A stretch of DNA of 64,000 bases. Source: J027 sp034437655. GTDB taxonomy: Bacteria > Chloroflexota > Anaerolineae > Aggregatilineales > J027. The position numbers and the translations under genes are program-made. Location of the stretch: positions 1-64,000 of the forward strand of contig DAOTTU010000085.1 in NCBI GenBank assembly GCA_034437655.1, written 5' to 3'. The notes beneath the pieces are model-generated. The model was given only the letters and a program-made list of their open reading frames with translations. It had not been told where the DNA came from and searched no databases. Shown one piece after another: positions 1 through 8,678 of the stretch (the first letter of the stretch is position 1; every line of letters starts with the position of its first letter).

Positions 1-161
1 TTGCTTCAAAATACGCCGTAAATCAGGCGCATATGTGAGAAAAATCATACTTTTGAGTCCGATTTGATTGTCATCTTGGCGATTAGATTAAATGTGTACG
101 GTAGTGAATCAATTTTCGCTATTATTATAGCGTTGATAGGTCCATTTTGAGAGGCACAGCA

Positions 162-191
162 TTGCTTCAGTTTCAATTGCTCTGTTACAAT
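162..191 (+). promoter_or_regulatory. Putative sigma-70 promoter of trpS
   Basis: A TTGCTT box and a TACAAT box are separated by 18 bases, about 65 bases upstream of the trpS start. No strong ribosome binding site is visible before the trpS ATG. The assignment is by eye. Confidence 0.4.
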
Positions 192-256
192 GCCATTGCC
201 CTGACTTTTTGGGTGCCTTTATCATCCTCTGAACTGATGGTGAAAAACTTGCAACT

Positions 257-1270
257 ATGACACAACAATCTTTGAAGCGTGTTCTTTCCGGTATTCAACC
301 CTCTGGTAACCTGACTATAGGAAACTACCTTGGTGCCATCCGACAATGGGTACAATACCAGGATCAGTTTGACGCATACTATTGCGTTGTTGATCTGCAC
401 GCAGTCACCGTTGACCATGATCCAGAAGCGCTTCGCAAAAAAACGCGCGAAGTCGCAGCGCTCTACCTTGCCTGTGGGCTAGACCCTGAACGCGCAACAA
501 TCTTTGTGCAATCTCATCTCCATGAACATTCAGAGCTGGCCTGGTTGCTGACTTGTCAGACGCCGTTGGGATGGCTGTATCGCATGACCCAATACAAAGA
601 TAAATCTGCCAAACAAGATCAAGCCTCTGTTGGAACAGGACTCTTGTCTTACCCGGTCTTGATGGCGGCTGACATTTTGCTGTATCAAGCCGAGCTAGTC
701 CCTGTCGGTGATGATCAACGGCAACATATCGAGCTGACCCGCGACCTTGCACAACGCTTTAATCACCGTTTCGGGGAAGTCTTCACAATGCCCGAAGCGA
801 TGATTCCGCCTGCTGGGGCGCGTGTGATGGGGTTAGATGTTCCAACCGCCAAAATGAGCAAAAGTGAAGCCACACAAGGACATGCTGTCTACTTACTTGA
901 TGACCCAGACGTCGCACGCAAGAAAATTATGCGCGCCGTCACTGATTCAGGGCGCGACATCAGTTTTAATGACGATCCCGAACGTGCAGGTGTCAACAAT
1001 CTGCTGACCATTTATCAAGGCTTTACAGGCCAAAACAACGAAGAAGTCGAAGCAGATTTTGCTGATGCACGCGGCTATGGCGACTTGAAGAAGGCAGTGG
1101 CAGAAGTTGTCGTTGAATCGCTCAAGCCAATTCAACAACGGTATCGTGAGCTAACAGAAGACACAAGCATGATTGATCAACTCCTGGCAGAACATGCCGC
1201 AAAAGCCCGTGAAATCGCCCATAAGACTGTAGATGATGTCAAAGCTGCAATGGGTTTCTTGCTGCCATGA
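257..1270 (+). CDS. trpS: Tryptophanyl-tRNA synthetase
   Basis: Cytoplasmic class I aminoacyl-tRNA synthetase that charges tRNA-Trp with tryptophan using ATP. The 337 residues match the usual bacterial TrpS length. The N-terminus carries SGIQPSGNLTIGNYLGA, which contains the class I HIGH-like signature (GNYLGA). The second ATP-binding signature, KMSKS, is present in full near residue 200. The central region with DQRQHIELTRD is typical of TrpS. The downstream gene overlaps its last four bases (ATGA), which suggests translational coupling. A promoter-like element lies about 65 bases upstream. Confidence 0.97.
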   Translation: MTQQSLKRVLSGIQPSGNLTIGNYLGAIRQWVQYQDQFDAYYCVVDLHAVTVDHDPEALRKKTREVAALYLACGLDPERATIFVQSHLHEHSELAWLLTCQTPLGWLYRMTQYKDKSAKQDQASVGTGLLSYPVLMAADILLYQAELVPVGDDQRQHIELTRDLAQRFNHRFGEVFTMPEAMIPPAGARVMGLDVPTAKMSKSEATQGHAVYLLDDPDVARKKIMRAVTDSGRDISFNDDPERAGVNNLLTIYQGFTGQNNEEVEADFADARGYGDLKKAVAEVVVESLKPIQQRYRELTEDTSMIDQLLAEHAAKAREIAHKTVDDVKAAMGFLLP

Positions 1271-1980
1271 CCCACTATTCAGAACTGCCTCCACCATTGA
1301 TTGCATGTCTATATTGCCACACCGAAGGCACAATCACGGAGCATCTACCGCAGTTCTGGCAACGCTCAAAGTTTCCACGCCTCATGTGTGAATTTTGCGG
1401 CTCCATCGCTGAATTTGACAACATGCCAGATGCAAGGTCATGGCGTATCCGTTATGTCAAGTGCAGCAACGATGCACCATACTATTATGCACATCTTGTT
1501 TTTGAGGCAGCAGACTGGCTGTCTGAAGATGAGGCGATTGATCTCAGCACAGATGCCTATGTCCAACGGCGACGTAATGAGCAAGTCCGGGTAGGACAAC
1601 TGGCATGGTTACAACCAACGCTGCCTGATAACCGCCCTGCCAGCCTAACCCCTGATGAACATACGCTGGCATATTTTGAAAAAGTAGCTCTTCATCGCCA
1701 GGTCACCACTGATGAAGGGGAAACTATACATGATGTCGATCAAGGGGCGCTGTTCCTCACTGACCGCAAGCTACACATTCATGGGCAACAACGTGACTGG
1801 TCATACGAGTATGGTGCGGTTGTCAAAGTGCATTATGACACCACAACATGGCATGTGAGCTTCAGTGACAACCATTTCATTAAACACACGGTTCAGCCCG
1901 GCGAAATAAATGCGCAAATCACCTGTAGCTTGATAGAAGTTTTACGAAGTGGAGAGGGCCACCTCGTTGACAATCGGTAA
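1267..1980 (+). CDS. Hypothetical protein with N-terminal zinc ribbon
   Basis: Unrecognised 237-residue protein. The first 45 residues contain two CxxC knuckles (CLYC and CEFC) about 25 residues apart, typical of a structural zinc ribbon. The remainder is soluble and mixed alpha/beta, with no membrane segment or signal peptide. Residues about 150-205 look like a small beta-rich domain (YEYGAVVKVHYDTTTWHVSF), perhaps PH-like. The start overlaps the trpS stop by ATGA, so the two are probably cotranscribed, but this says little about function. Its last 39 bases overlap, tail to tail, the end of the histidine kinase gene on the other strand. Confidence 0.75.
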   Translation: MTHYSELPPPLIACLYCHTEGTITEHLPQFWQRSKFPRLMCEFCGSIAEFDNMPDARSWRIRYVKCSNDAPYYYAHLVFEAADWLSEDEAIDLSTDAYVQRRRNEQVRVGQLAWLQPTLPDNRPASLTPDEHTLAYFEKVALHRQVTTDEGETIHDVDQGALFLTDRKLHIHGQQRDWSYEYGAVVKVHYDTTTWHVSFSDNHFIKHTVQPGEINAQITCSLIEVLRSGEGHLVDNR

Positions 1981-4233
1981 TCGAATGGTGAAGGTTGTAC
2001 CCTGATTTTCGTAGCTCTTGAGGTCGATTTGCCCTTGATGCTGTTCAATAATCGCATGTACGAGGCTCAACCCTAAACCAGATCCTGCATCAGTACTGGT
2101 ACGACCCCGTGCCACACGGAAAAACCGTTCAAAAACCTGTGATTGTGCGTCTTCAGGGATGCCGATTCCCGTATCTTCAATCTCGATGATGATTTCGCTC
2201 TCTGTCGCGCGTGCGCGTACCTCAATTTTCCCACCCGATGGTGTGAATTTGATCGCGTTATCCAGTAGATTGGTGATGGCCTGCAATAGCTGCTGACTGT
2301 CACCGACACTTGCAGGTAGTTCACTGTCGATGTTGAGGCTCAACTCTAACTGCTTGGAGTGTGCCAACCCTTCAACCCCATACACCGCCGACGCGAGCGT
2401 ATCATTCAAGTCAATCGTCTGAAAAGCAAGGCTTTGTTGCAACCTTTCAAGGTTCAAGATGCCTGTGATAATGCGTTCCATACGCTGAATCTGCGTCCAA
2501 ACAATCTCCATGTTGCGTTGTGTTTGGTCGTCAAAAGCATGTTGTGTATCCGCTTCGATATTCTCAAGATACATTTGCAAAGCAAACAGCGGGTTTTTTA
2601 GATCGTGTGTCGTCACCCGGATCATCTGGCTTTGCAGACGATCAACTTCCTTAAGCGACGTTACGTTATTGAGGACGATAACCCAACCCCGTATCCGTTT
2701 GTCGAGTGATGTTGAAAGCGGTGTGATGTGACACAGGTAATCTTGCCGATTGTGGCTAATCTCATAGACATAAGCCCCATCACGGCGGATTATACGCAAT
2801 GCCGAACGCATATCAGGCGGCAACAAGGTTGAATCAACCAGGCCAAGTAAGTTGTACCCTGTGATTTTAAAGTCAGGGCTGGCTGCTACACCCAATAACT
2901 CCTGTGCAGCGGGATTAATGAAAATAATTCGCAGGTCACGCCCTACAGCCAGCACCGGGTTCGAGGTACTTGTCAGCACAGTTTGCAATTGTGTCTGCTG
3001 TGTGCGTAGCTGTTGCTTCAACCGTCGTTCGTCTTCTAGCAAGCGGTTGTTACGGATGGTCACGGCTGCTTGTGGTGCAATTAATTTCAAGCGCTCGACC
3101 TGTTCCGTTGCAAAAACATTTTTGTCACGCCCCTCCGCAACAATGAGTACCCCAACCACCTCAGCCCCCAGCAGTAACGGCACACCTGCCAATGCCCCGA
3201 TTGCCTCAATTGGAAAGCCTTCATGTGGCTTGCCATGCATTTCGTGCCAATAGTTGTTCAAGCGTATTGGCCGACGTTCTAGCGCGATTTCACCCACAGT
3301 GCCCTGCCCCATGTCAATCTGAAGCGTACCAACATGTACATCGGGGAGATTGTATACAGCAGAAAGGAGTACCCGCCCATCTTCATAGAGGTACACCGCC
3401 CCGCCTCGTGCATCTAGCAACAATGCGGCACGCTTCGCAATTGCCTCTAGCACCTTGTCTACACCAAGATTGGTAACCGCCACCCCGACTTCCTGGACAA
3501 TGGTTACCTGGCGCTTCTGTTGCAAGAATGGGTCAACAACTTCGGTCTGCACGATACCATAAGCAATAAACAGCGTCGACAATGAGGTTGTTATTTCAGC
3601 CACACCCAGCATCCGTAACCGTGGGCTTAGCACCGCTGCCAATTGGCCAACCCCCATCACCAGGAATGCCCACCCGAGATAGTTACGTCGAAATTTACTG
3701 GCGTTACGCCATGCGATGGTTATTGTCGCTGCGGCAAACCCAAAATAAACCCAACGATTGATTGTTGGTAGTCTGTAGTCCACCGTGCCATTAGAATGAA
3801 TTTCAAAGTCGAGATTGACGTCTAGCGCAAACAAAATGAACCGATAGGCTACGGCCACCAGCGCACTAACCCACGCAGCAAAACGTACGGTTGGTGATGT
3901 TATGTGTGCAAGGCTACTCGCCAGAAAAAACGCACTGACACATACCGCGCCAAACCCAATCTCAATGACTGTAACCCCGGCCGCTGTGAGGTCCAGATTG
4001 GTCGCGACCTGTGCGGTCGTGCGGGTGATAAAAGACCCCATCGACCAGATAATAAGTGCTACGATAAATAACGCAAGATGACGGCTTTGCTGCTGGTTAT
4101 CGTCTTGCAAGAAGATCGTCAACACCAACAAGGCACTTAATGCCAGCATCAGCATTACTGCATTCAAAAAGAGGATGATCGTCGTAAGGGTAATCATTGT
4201 CGTTATAGGGTGGCCACTAAGCCAAGCGGCCAC
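1942..4233 (-). CDS. Membrane sensor histidine kinase (7TM-like, GAF, PAS, HisKA, HATPase)
   Basis: Sensor kinase expected to phosphorylate the OmpR-type regulator encoded just upstream in the same operon. From the N-terminus it has about seven hydrophobic segments (roughly residues 15-235), a GAF-like domain (about 255-395), and a PAS domain (about 415-520). A HisKA dimerisation domain follows with the phospho-acceptor His in THDLKNPL, then an HATPase domain with N box (NLLDNAIKFTP), G1 (DTGIGIP) and G2 (GSGLGLS) motifs. The annotated start is a GTG seven bases after the regulator stop. An ATG 12 codons inside is an alternative. The stimulus is unknown. Confidence 0.88.
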   Translation of the reverse strand: MAAWLSGHPITTMITLTTIILFLNAVMLMLALSALLVLTIFLQDDNQQQSRHLALFIVALIIWSMGSFITRTTAQVATNLDLTAAGVTVIEIGFGAVCVSAFFLASSLAHITSPTVRFAAWVSALVAVAYRFILFALDVNLDFEIHSNGTVDYRLPTINRWVYFGFAAATITIAWRNASKFRRNYLGWAFLVMGVGQLAAVLSPRLRMLGVAEITTSLSTLFIAYGIVQTEVVDPFLQQKRQVTIVQEVGVAVTNLGVDKVLEAIAKRAALLLDARGGAVYLYEDGRVLLSAVYNLPDVHVGTLQIDMGQGTVGEIALERRPIRLNNYWHEMHGKPHEGFPIEAIGALAGVPLLLGAEVVGVLIVAEGRDKNVFATEQVERLKLIAPQAAVTIRNNRLLEDERRLKQQLRTQQTQLQTVLTSTSNPVLAVGRDLRIIFINPAAQELLGVAASPDFKITGYNLLGLVDSTLLPPDMRSALRIIRRDGAYVYEISHNRQDYLCHITPLSTSLDKRIRGWVIVLNNVTSLKEVDRLQSQMIRVTTHDLKNPLFALQMYLENIEADTQHAFDDQTQRNMEIVWTQIQRMERIITGILNLERLQQSLAFQTIDLNDTLASAVYGVEGLAHSKQLELSLNIDSELPASVGDSQQLLQAITNLLDNAIKFTPSGGKIEVRARATESEIIIEIEDTGIGIPEDAQSQVFERFFRVARGRTSTDAGSGLGLSLVHAIIEQHQGQIDLKSYENQGTTFTIRLPIVNEVALSTS

Positions 4234-4240
4234 CTATACT

Positions 4241-4948
4241 CTAAGTCAATTTCGATTTCTGTGGTTTTTGTTTTTCGAACCGATACCCGACACGGTGTTC
4301 CGTCTGAATGTAGGTTGGGTTAGACGGTTCTGGCTCGATTTTGCGGCGCAACTGGCTGACGTAAACACGCGGATAGTAAATATCATCAACGTATTCACGT
4401 CCCCAGACCTGTTCTAGTAGATCGCGCTGCTGAACAACACGCCCTGCGTTCTCAATGAGTACTGCCAATAGCTTGAATTCAGTAGGTGTCAGATGGCGCT
4501 TTTCACCGTCTACATGCACCTGCCGACGCTGTAAGTCCACGGTCAGGTAGCCGTCGTTGTAGCCACTTTCTGCTTCAACGGCTGCCATCTGCGAACGGCG
4601 CAATAGTGCCCGCACCCGCGCTACAAACTCCATCCCTCGAATTGGCTTCACCACATATTCATCTGCACCAGCTTCAAGGCCCTCAACAATATCTTCTTCT
4701 TCAACTGCCTGGGCGCTGAGCATCATAATAGGTGTTTCAGCCACTTCACGAATGCGCTGGCATACAGTCAACCCATCCATTTCGGGCATTGCAATATCGA
4801 TGATGACTACATCAGGCCGTTCAGCATGGAAAGCACGAAGCCCTTCCAGGCCATCGGCCGCTACGATGACGTCATACCCTTCTCGTGATAGACGCTGGCT
4901 CAATGCATCACGAATTGGTTCTTCGTCGTCAATGATTAGAATCTTCAT
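4241..4948 (-). CDS. OmpR/PhoB-family response regulator
   Basis: Two-component transcription factor of 235 residues. The N-terminal receiver starts MKILIIDDEE, with acidic residues D7/D8 and phospho-acceptor Asp51 (VIIDIAMP). The C-terminal winged helix has the usual HLTPTEFKLL and YVSQLRRKIEP motifs. The chosen ATG has an AAGGA-type ribosome binding site (AAGGAC) 5-7 bases upstream. A longer open frame exists but its extra 39 residues look non-coding. The gene precedes the histidine kinase with a 7-base gap, so they form a cognate operon. Confidence 0.93.
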   Translation of the reverse strand: MKILIIDDEEPIRDALSQRLSREGYDVIVAADGLEGLRAFHAERPDVVIIDIAMPEMDGLTVCQRIREVAETPIMMLSAQAVEEEDIVEGLEAGADEYVVKPIRGMEFVARVRALLRRSQMAAVEAESGYNDGYLTVDLQRRQVHVDGEKRHLTPTEFKLLAVLIENAGRVVQQRDLLEQVWGREYVDDIYYPRVYVSQLRRKIEPEPSNPTYIQTEHRVGYRFEKQKPQKSKLT

Positions 4949-5054
4949 TCTTTGTCCTTCCGACCATATGACATGTTGAGCTAAGTGTAGCATTCCATGC
5001 AGCCTGCCACAATTTTCATCATGAGGTTTCAGTTGGCTACATACGTTGTACTTT

Positions 5055-5082
5055 ACTATACTCACATTTAGCTAATCGTTAA
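5055..5082 (-). promoter_or_regulatory. Putative promoter of the regulator/kinase operon
   Basis: On the minus strand a TTAACG box and a TATAGT box are 16 bases apart. Initiation here would give a leader of about 100 bases before the response regulator. The divergent gene at 5143 must have its own promoter in the same 194-base gap. Confidence 0.4.
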
Positions 5083-5142
5083 ATCCTAGAAAAAGTGTGC
5101 TATCCTTAACAGCAAGTAAAGCACACATTGAGGAATAGCATC

Positions 5143-6231
5143 ATGAAGACATTTGATGTTAAAAACATGACCATTGAAGTTGACGATGGCAACTGGCGAT
5201 TGGTCACAAACACGGACAATTTCATGCCGACGCTGATCCTTGAGGCAAAAAACGGTAGCGGCGTCATGCGATACCGTGGTGACTATGCTGAACTTGTTGG
5301 CTTGCCCGGAGACTCCATGTCTACCGGGTATATCCATGCCATCGTCGTTGGGTACAAGTCTACAGATTTACAATGGCTGCTTGGGCTACATGTCGCTGAT
5401 GACCCAGAAAAGAAGCCCCGCTGGGTACAACTTTGCTCCTGGAACAAAGCGCCCAATACTCGCTACGCTGCTGAAGCGCAAGAAGCTGGTCGTATTCTCG
5501 CGGAATTTGTTGGTTGCCCGCTGAAAATCTTTGGGGTAAAGAAGATGCCAAATGTGGCGCACACCGGCCCGTTGGAACACCATGACCGTCAAGACATTGA
5601 CCGCGACACCGTCGAATTTCGTGCTTCCAAGATGGTCTACCCCGGTGACCACCTGGACATGAAGCTAGAGGAACGTGACAACAATGGTATTGCGCTTAAG
5701 GTCGGCAAAAATGCGGCCTCGGCTGTCAAAGATTCCCCACCTTATCACAATATCGAAATCGATACTCGTCGCGAGACCATTAAGATGTTCCCACCCACGG
5801 GCTTGCTTGGGGCCTTTCTGGGTGGTGCGCGAGGGCGCGAAATCCCGTTCAAGATGGTTCGCAACGTCGAGTTCCGCTACATTGTGCGTTATGACTCCAC
5901 GATGGCCGCCGACGACACAGATGACAACATGTTAACTGAGCAGAGTACAGTGACCTTTGAGTGGCATGTATATCTGACGATCCCTAATGAGAGCATTTTG
6001 CTGGCAGCGACCACGCACCAGACAAGTAGTGAACTCACCCGTACTCGCGCCACGAAAGGCAATACAGAACGCCTTAACTATACAGACAATGTCACCTACT
6101 ACCGCAAACTTGAGGAAGATCAGGAAGCACGTGAGACTGCGCGTGTTTGGGCAGAACGCGCCGCTTACATTATCGCCTCTACAATTGGGTGTCGTCTTGT
6201 TGAGACACAAGTAGGCGCAGAAATTAAATAG
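5143..6231 (+). CDS. Hypothetical protein with apparent internal duplication
   Basis: Unrecognised 362-residue soluble protein. The start is the ATG of MKTFDVKNMT, preceded by GAGGAA at a spacing of 7. An upstream TTG in frame is less likely. Two segments resemble each other: AGRILAEFVGCPL (residues 115-127) and AAYIIASTIGCRL (340-352) share the spacing A-x-x-I-(L/I)-A-x-x-(V/I)-G-C-x-L. Both end regions rich in charged helix, which suggests two copies of one domain. There are no membrane segments. It is transcribed away from the regulator operon and its 3' end overlaps the rpiA 3' end by 8 bases. No function is proposed. Confidence 0.75.
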   Translation: MKTFDVKNMTIEVDDGNWRLVTNTDNFMPTLILEAKNGSGVMRYRGDYAELVGLPGDSMSTGYIHAIVVGYKSTDLQWLLGLHVADDPEKKPRWVQLCSWNKAPNTRYAAEAQEAGRILAEFVGCPLKIFGVKKMPNVAHTGPLEHHDRQDIDRDTVEFRASKMVYPGDHLDMKLEERDNNGIALKVGKNAASAVKDSPPYHNIEIDTRRETIKMFPPTGLLGAFLGGARGREIPFKMVRNVEFRYIVRYDSTMAADDTDDNMLTEQSTVTFEWHVYLTIPNESILLAATTHQTSSELTRTRATKGNTERLNYTDNVTYYRKLEEDQEARETARVWAERAAYIIASTIGCRLVETQVGAEIK

Positions 6232-6928
6232 ACTCCCGTTTCAGGTGACTGATGCCAGACTGGCTTGCCACAAGGACATCAGTCGCCAACCCCAAAAACA
6301 ACCCATGTTCGACCACGGTCGCAAGTTCGTCAAGTATGGTAGCAACCTGCTGTGGGTCTTTTAGACCGTCGTCAAATTTACAGTCGAGAATATAGTTGCC
6401 CTGATCTGTGGTAAATGGAACCTCACCCCCGCGCAATCGTAGCTTAATCCTTGCGCCCATCGCCTTAATGCTTTCCACCTTTGACGGCCACCCGAAGGGT
6501 ACAACCTCTATCGGCAGAGCGAAATTCATTCCCAGCACAGGTGACTGTTTTGCATCATGCGCAACGATAATCACACGCTGGCTCGCCTGAGCAAGTATCT
6601 TTTCGCGTAATAGCGCGCCACCACCGCCCTTAATTAGATTCAATGCCGAGTCAATTTCGTCCGCCCCGTCAATGGTGACATCAATCACCGGGTGCAGCGA
6701 GAAGTCAGTTAGTGGAATGCCCAATGCGCGCGCTTCAGCTTCGATCTGTAATGAGGCTGGAATCCCGACCACATCAGGCAATTCACCCTGCCGAATGCGC
6801 TCGGCAATGCGTCGAACTGCATGTATAGCAGTTGAACCATGCCCGAGTCCAACAACCATCCCCGGCTCAACCATATCAGCAGCAGCAACAGCAGCCTGTT
6901 GTTTCAATCTATCAATCTGATCTTGCAC
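6224..6928 (-). CDS. rpiA: Ribose-5-phosphate isomerase A
   Basis: Interconverts ribose 5-phosphate and ribulose 5-phosphate in the pentose phosphate pathway. At 234 residues it has the family length. Diagnostic segments are VGLGHGSTA (phosphate-binding loop), DVTIDGADEID (catalytic Asp region) and KGGGGALLREK (catalytic Glu and Lys region). It follows dcd with an 11-base gap on the minus strand and is the last gene of a three-gene run with glycerate kinase and dcd. Its 3' end overlaps the convergent gene by 8 bases. Confidence 0.96.
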   Translation of the reverse strand: MQDQIDRLKQQAAVAAADMVEPGMVVGLGHGSTAIHAVRRIAERIRQGELPDVVGIPASLQIEAEARALGIPLTDFSLHPVIDVTIDGADEIDSALNLIKGGGGALLREKILAQASQRVIIVAHDAKQSPVLGMNFALPIEVVPFGWPSKVESIKAMGARIKLRLRGGEVPFTTDQGNYILDCKFDDGLKDPQQVATILDELATVVEHGLFLGLATDVLVASQSGISHLKRESI

Positions 6929-6939
6929 AATATCCCCCT

Positions 6940-7494
6940 CTAGAGGCGCGGTGGTGTCACGCCCTGTTGATTCTGATACTTGCCCTTACGGTCAGCATAT
7001 GACGTTTCACACGACTCGTCACTTTCAAAAAAGAGGAGCTGCGCGATACCTTCATTGGAGTAAACTCGTGCTGGCAACGGTGTCGTGTTGCTGATTTCGA
7101 GCGTCAAATACCCCTCCCATTCAGGTTCTAGCGGGGTCACGTTGACAATCAACCCACAGCGCGCATAGGTGCTTTTTCCTACGCAAACAGCCAGTACGTT
7201 CCGTGGAATGCGAAAATACTCAACCGTTCGCGCCAGCGCAAAAGAATTCGGTGGGATAATGCATGTCTCGCCACTATGGTCTACAAAGGAGTCTGGATCA
7301 AACTGTTTTGGGTCAATAATCGTGCTATTGACGTTGGTAAAGACCTTGTATTCATCTGCAATACGAATATCGTAACCATAACTTGATAACCCAAAGCTCA
7401 CAACACCTTGCCGCACTTGCCCCTCTACAAAGGGCTCAATCATGGCATGTTGCGTAGACATTTTGCGAATCCAGTGGTCAGGTTTAATGCTCAT
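6940..7494 (-). CDS. dcd: dCTP deaminase
   Basis: Trimeric enzyme that deaminates dCTP to dUTP, or to dUMP in the bifunctional form, feeding thymidylate synthesis. The 184 residues fit the family. The active-site segment GKSTYARCGLIVNVTPLEPE includes the conserved Ser and Arg and the catalytic Glu of the PEWEG motif. The C-terminal YADRKGKYQNQQG motif covers the nucleotide. It lies between glycerate kinase (6-base gap) and rpiA. Whether it is the monofunctional or the dUMP-forming type cannot be told by eye. Confidence 0.94.
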   Translation of the reverse strand: MSIKPDHWIRKMSTQHAMIEPFVEGQVRQGVVSFGLSSYGYDIRIADEYKVFTNVNSTIIDPKQFDPDSFVDHSGETCIIPPNSFALARTVEYFRIPRNVLAVCVGKSTYARCGLIVNVTPLEPEWEGYLTLEISNTTPLPARVYSNEGIAQLLFFESDESCETSYADRKGKYQNQQGVTPPRL

Positions 7495-7500
7495 GGTGTT

Positions 7501-8649
7501 TCATTTCTGTTTTACCTCTAGTGAAAGCAAATTGCCCAGATTAATTGCGGACAGTCGCAACCAGTCACTGGCATTTGCAAGTGCGTCCTCAAGTGTACAG
7601 GGCCTTTGTACAATACTATACGCGGCCTGGACTGGCAATTGTGCGAATGCGTGTGCAGCAAGCGCCATCGTTCCCGCAAAGGCAACCGTCGGAATCTCTA
7701 AAGCAGCGGCTGTGCGTGCAATCAATTGGACTGCTTTGCCTGCGATGGTTTGCGTGTCCAGTTTACCCTCGCCTGTGATAACAAGGTCAATCGCTTCATC
7801 TTTTAAGGTTTCGGCATAATTCCCCGCCTGAATCAGATATTTCGCACCAGAGCTTGCTTCCGCACCAAATACAGCGACTAATCCCGCCGCCAGACCCCCA
7901 GCAGCTCCCCCGCGTGGCATATCGTGAACCCTTGTCCCTGTTGCCGCATGCAGCATATTGGCTAAGTGTGCAAGGTTATCCTCAAGCTGCTGAACGGTGT
8001 CCGCAGTAGCGCCTTTTTGTGGTGCGAATACAGGTGCGGCCCCATTTACACCGAGCAATGGATTTTCCACATCACACAGTACCGTCATGCGTACATCTGC
8101 CAGACGCTTTATCGCAATTTCAACGTCTATGCTTGCAATCTCGTGCAAATTTCCGCCTTGAGGAACAAGCTGCACTCCCGCGTCGTTGTAGAATCTCACC
8201 CCCAAAGCGTGTAGTGCGCCTGTGCCCCCGTCCACAGTTGCGCTGCCCCCAACCCCAACAAGGATATGCTGTGCGCCCTGTGACGCTGCGTGAGCGATGA
8301 GTTCACCCGTGCCGATAGTGCTGGTTTGCAGAGGATCATGCTCGGTCGGGGCAAGCAGTTCAATGCCCGATGCACGAGCCATTTCGATTAAAGCAACGTC
8401 ATCTTTGCGCCCGTATTGTGCTGTGATGAGACGATGCAATGGGTCATGTGCCTGACAGGTAATCAGGTCGGCATCCGTAACAGTTCGCCAAACATCAAGC
8501 GTACCGTCACCTCCGTCTGCCAGGGGCAGCAATAATGTGCTACAGTGAAACTGACTTTGATGCAGGCCATCAGCAATGATTTTGGCTGCCTCAAACGCGG
8601 TTAAACTGCCGCGAAACGCATTGGGACAAATCGCAATCCTAAAAACCAA
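7501..8649 (-). CDS. Glycerate kinase (GlxK/GarK family)
   Basis: Phosphorylates D-glycerate, linking glyoxylate or serine-derived glycerate to glycolysis. The 382 residues match the family. Typical motifs are the N-terminal PNAFRGSLTAFEAA, LADGGDGTLDV, GVGGSATVDGG and the C-terminal DLVITGEGKLDTQT. The start is a TTG preceded by AAGGAG at a 5-base spacing, and no better start is in frame nearby. It leads the operon with dcd and rpiA, and the divergent gene begins 29 bases away. Whether the product is 2- or 3-phosphoglycerate is not evident. Confidence 0.93.
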   Translation of the reverse strand: MVFRIAICPNAFRGSLTAFEAAKIIADGLHQSQFHCSTLLLPLADGGDGTLDVWRTVTDADLITCQAHDPLHRLITAQYGRKDDVALIEMARASGIELLAPTEHDPLQTSTIGTGELIAHAASQGAQHILVGVGGSATVDGGTGALHALGVRFYNDAGVQLVPQGGNLHEIASIDVEIAIKRLADVRMTVLCDVENPLLGVNGAAPVFAPQKGATADTVQQLEDNLAHLANMLHAATGTRVHDMPRGGAAGGLAAGLVAVFGAEASSGAKYLIQAGNYAETLKDEAIDLVITGEGKLDTQTIAGKAVQLIARTAAALEIPTVAFAGTMALAAHAFAQLPVQAAYSIVQRPCTLEDALANASDWLRLSAINLGNLLSLEVKQK

Positions 8650-8678
8650 AATTTACTCCTTAGCCACCACAAGCAACC

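Noticed and set aside
1..48. Open minus-strand frame starting at an ATG (46-48) and running off the left edge (16 codons)
   Set aside because: Too short to judge, with no convincing ribosome binding site; could be the start of a real gene but cannot be supported.
117..132. CGCTAT-TATT-ATAGCG palindrome upstream of trpS
   Set aside because: Very AT-rich and short; may be chance. No matching copy was noticed elsewhere.
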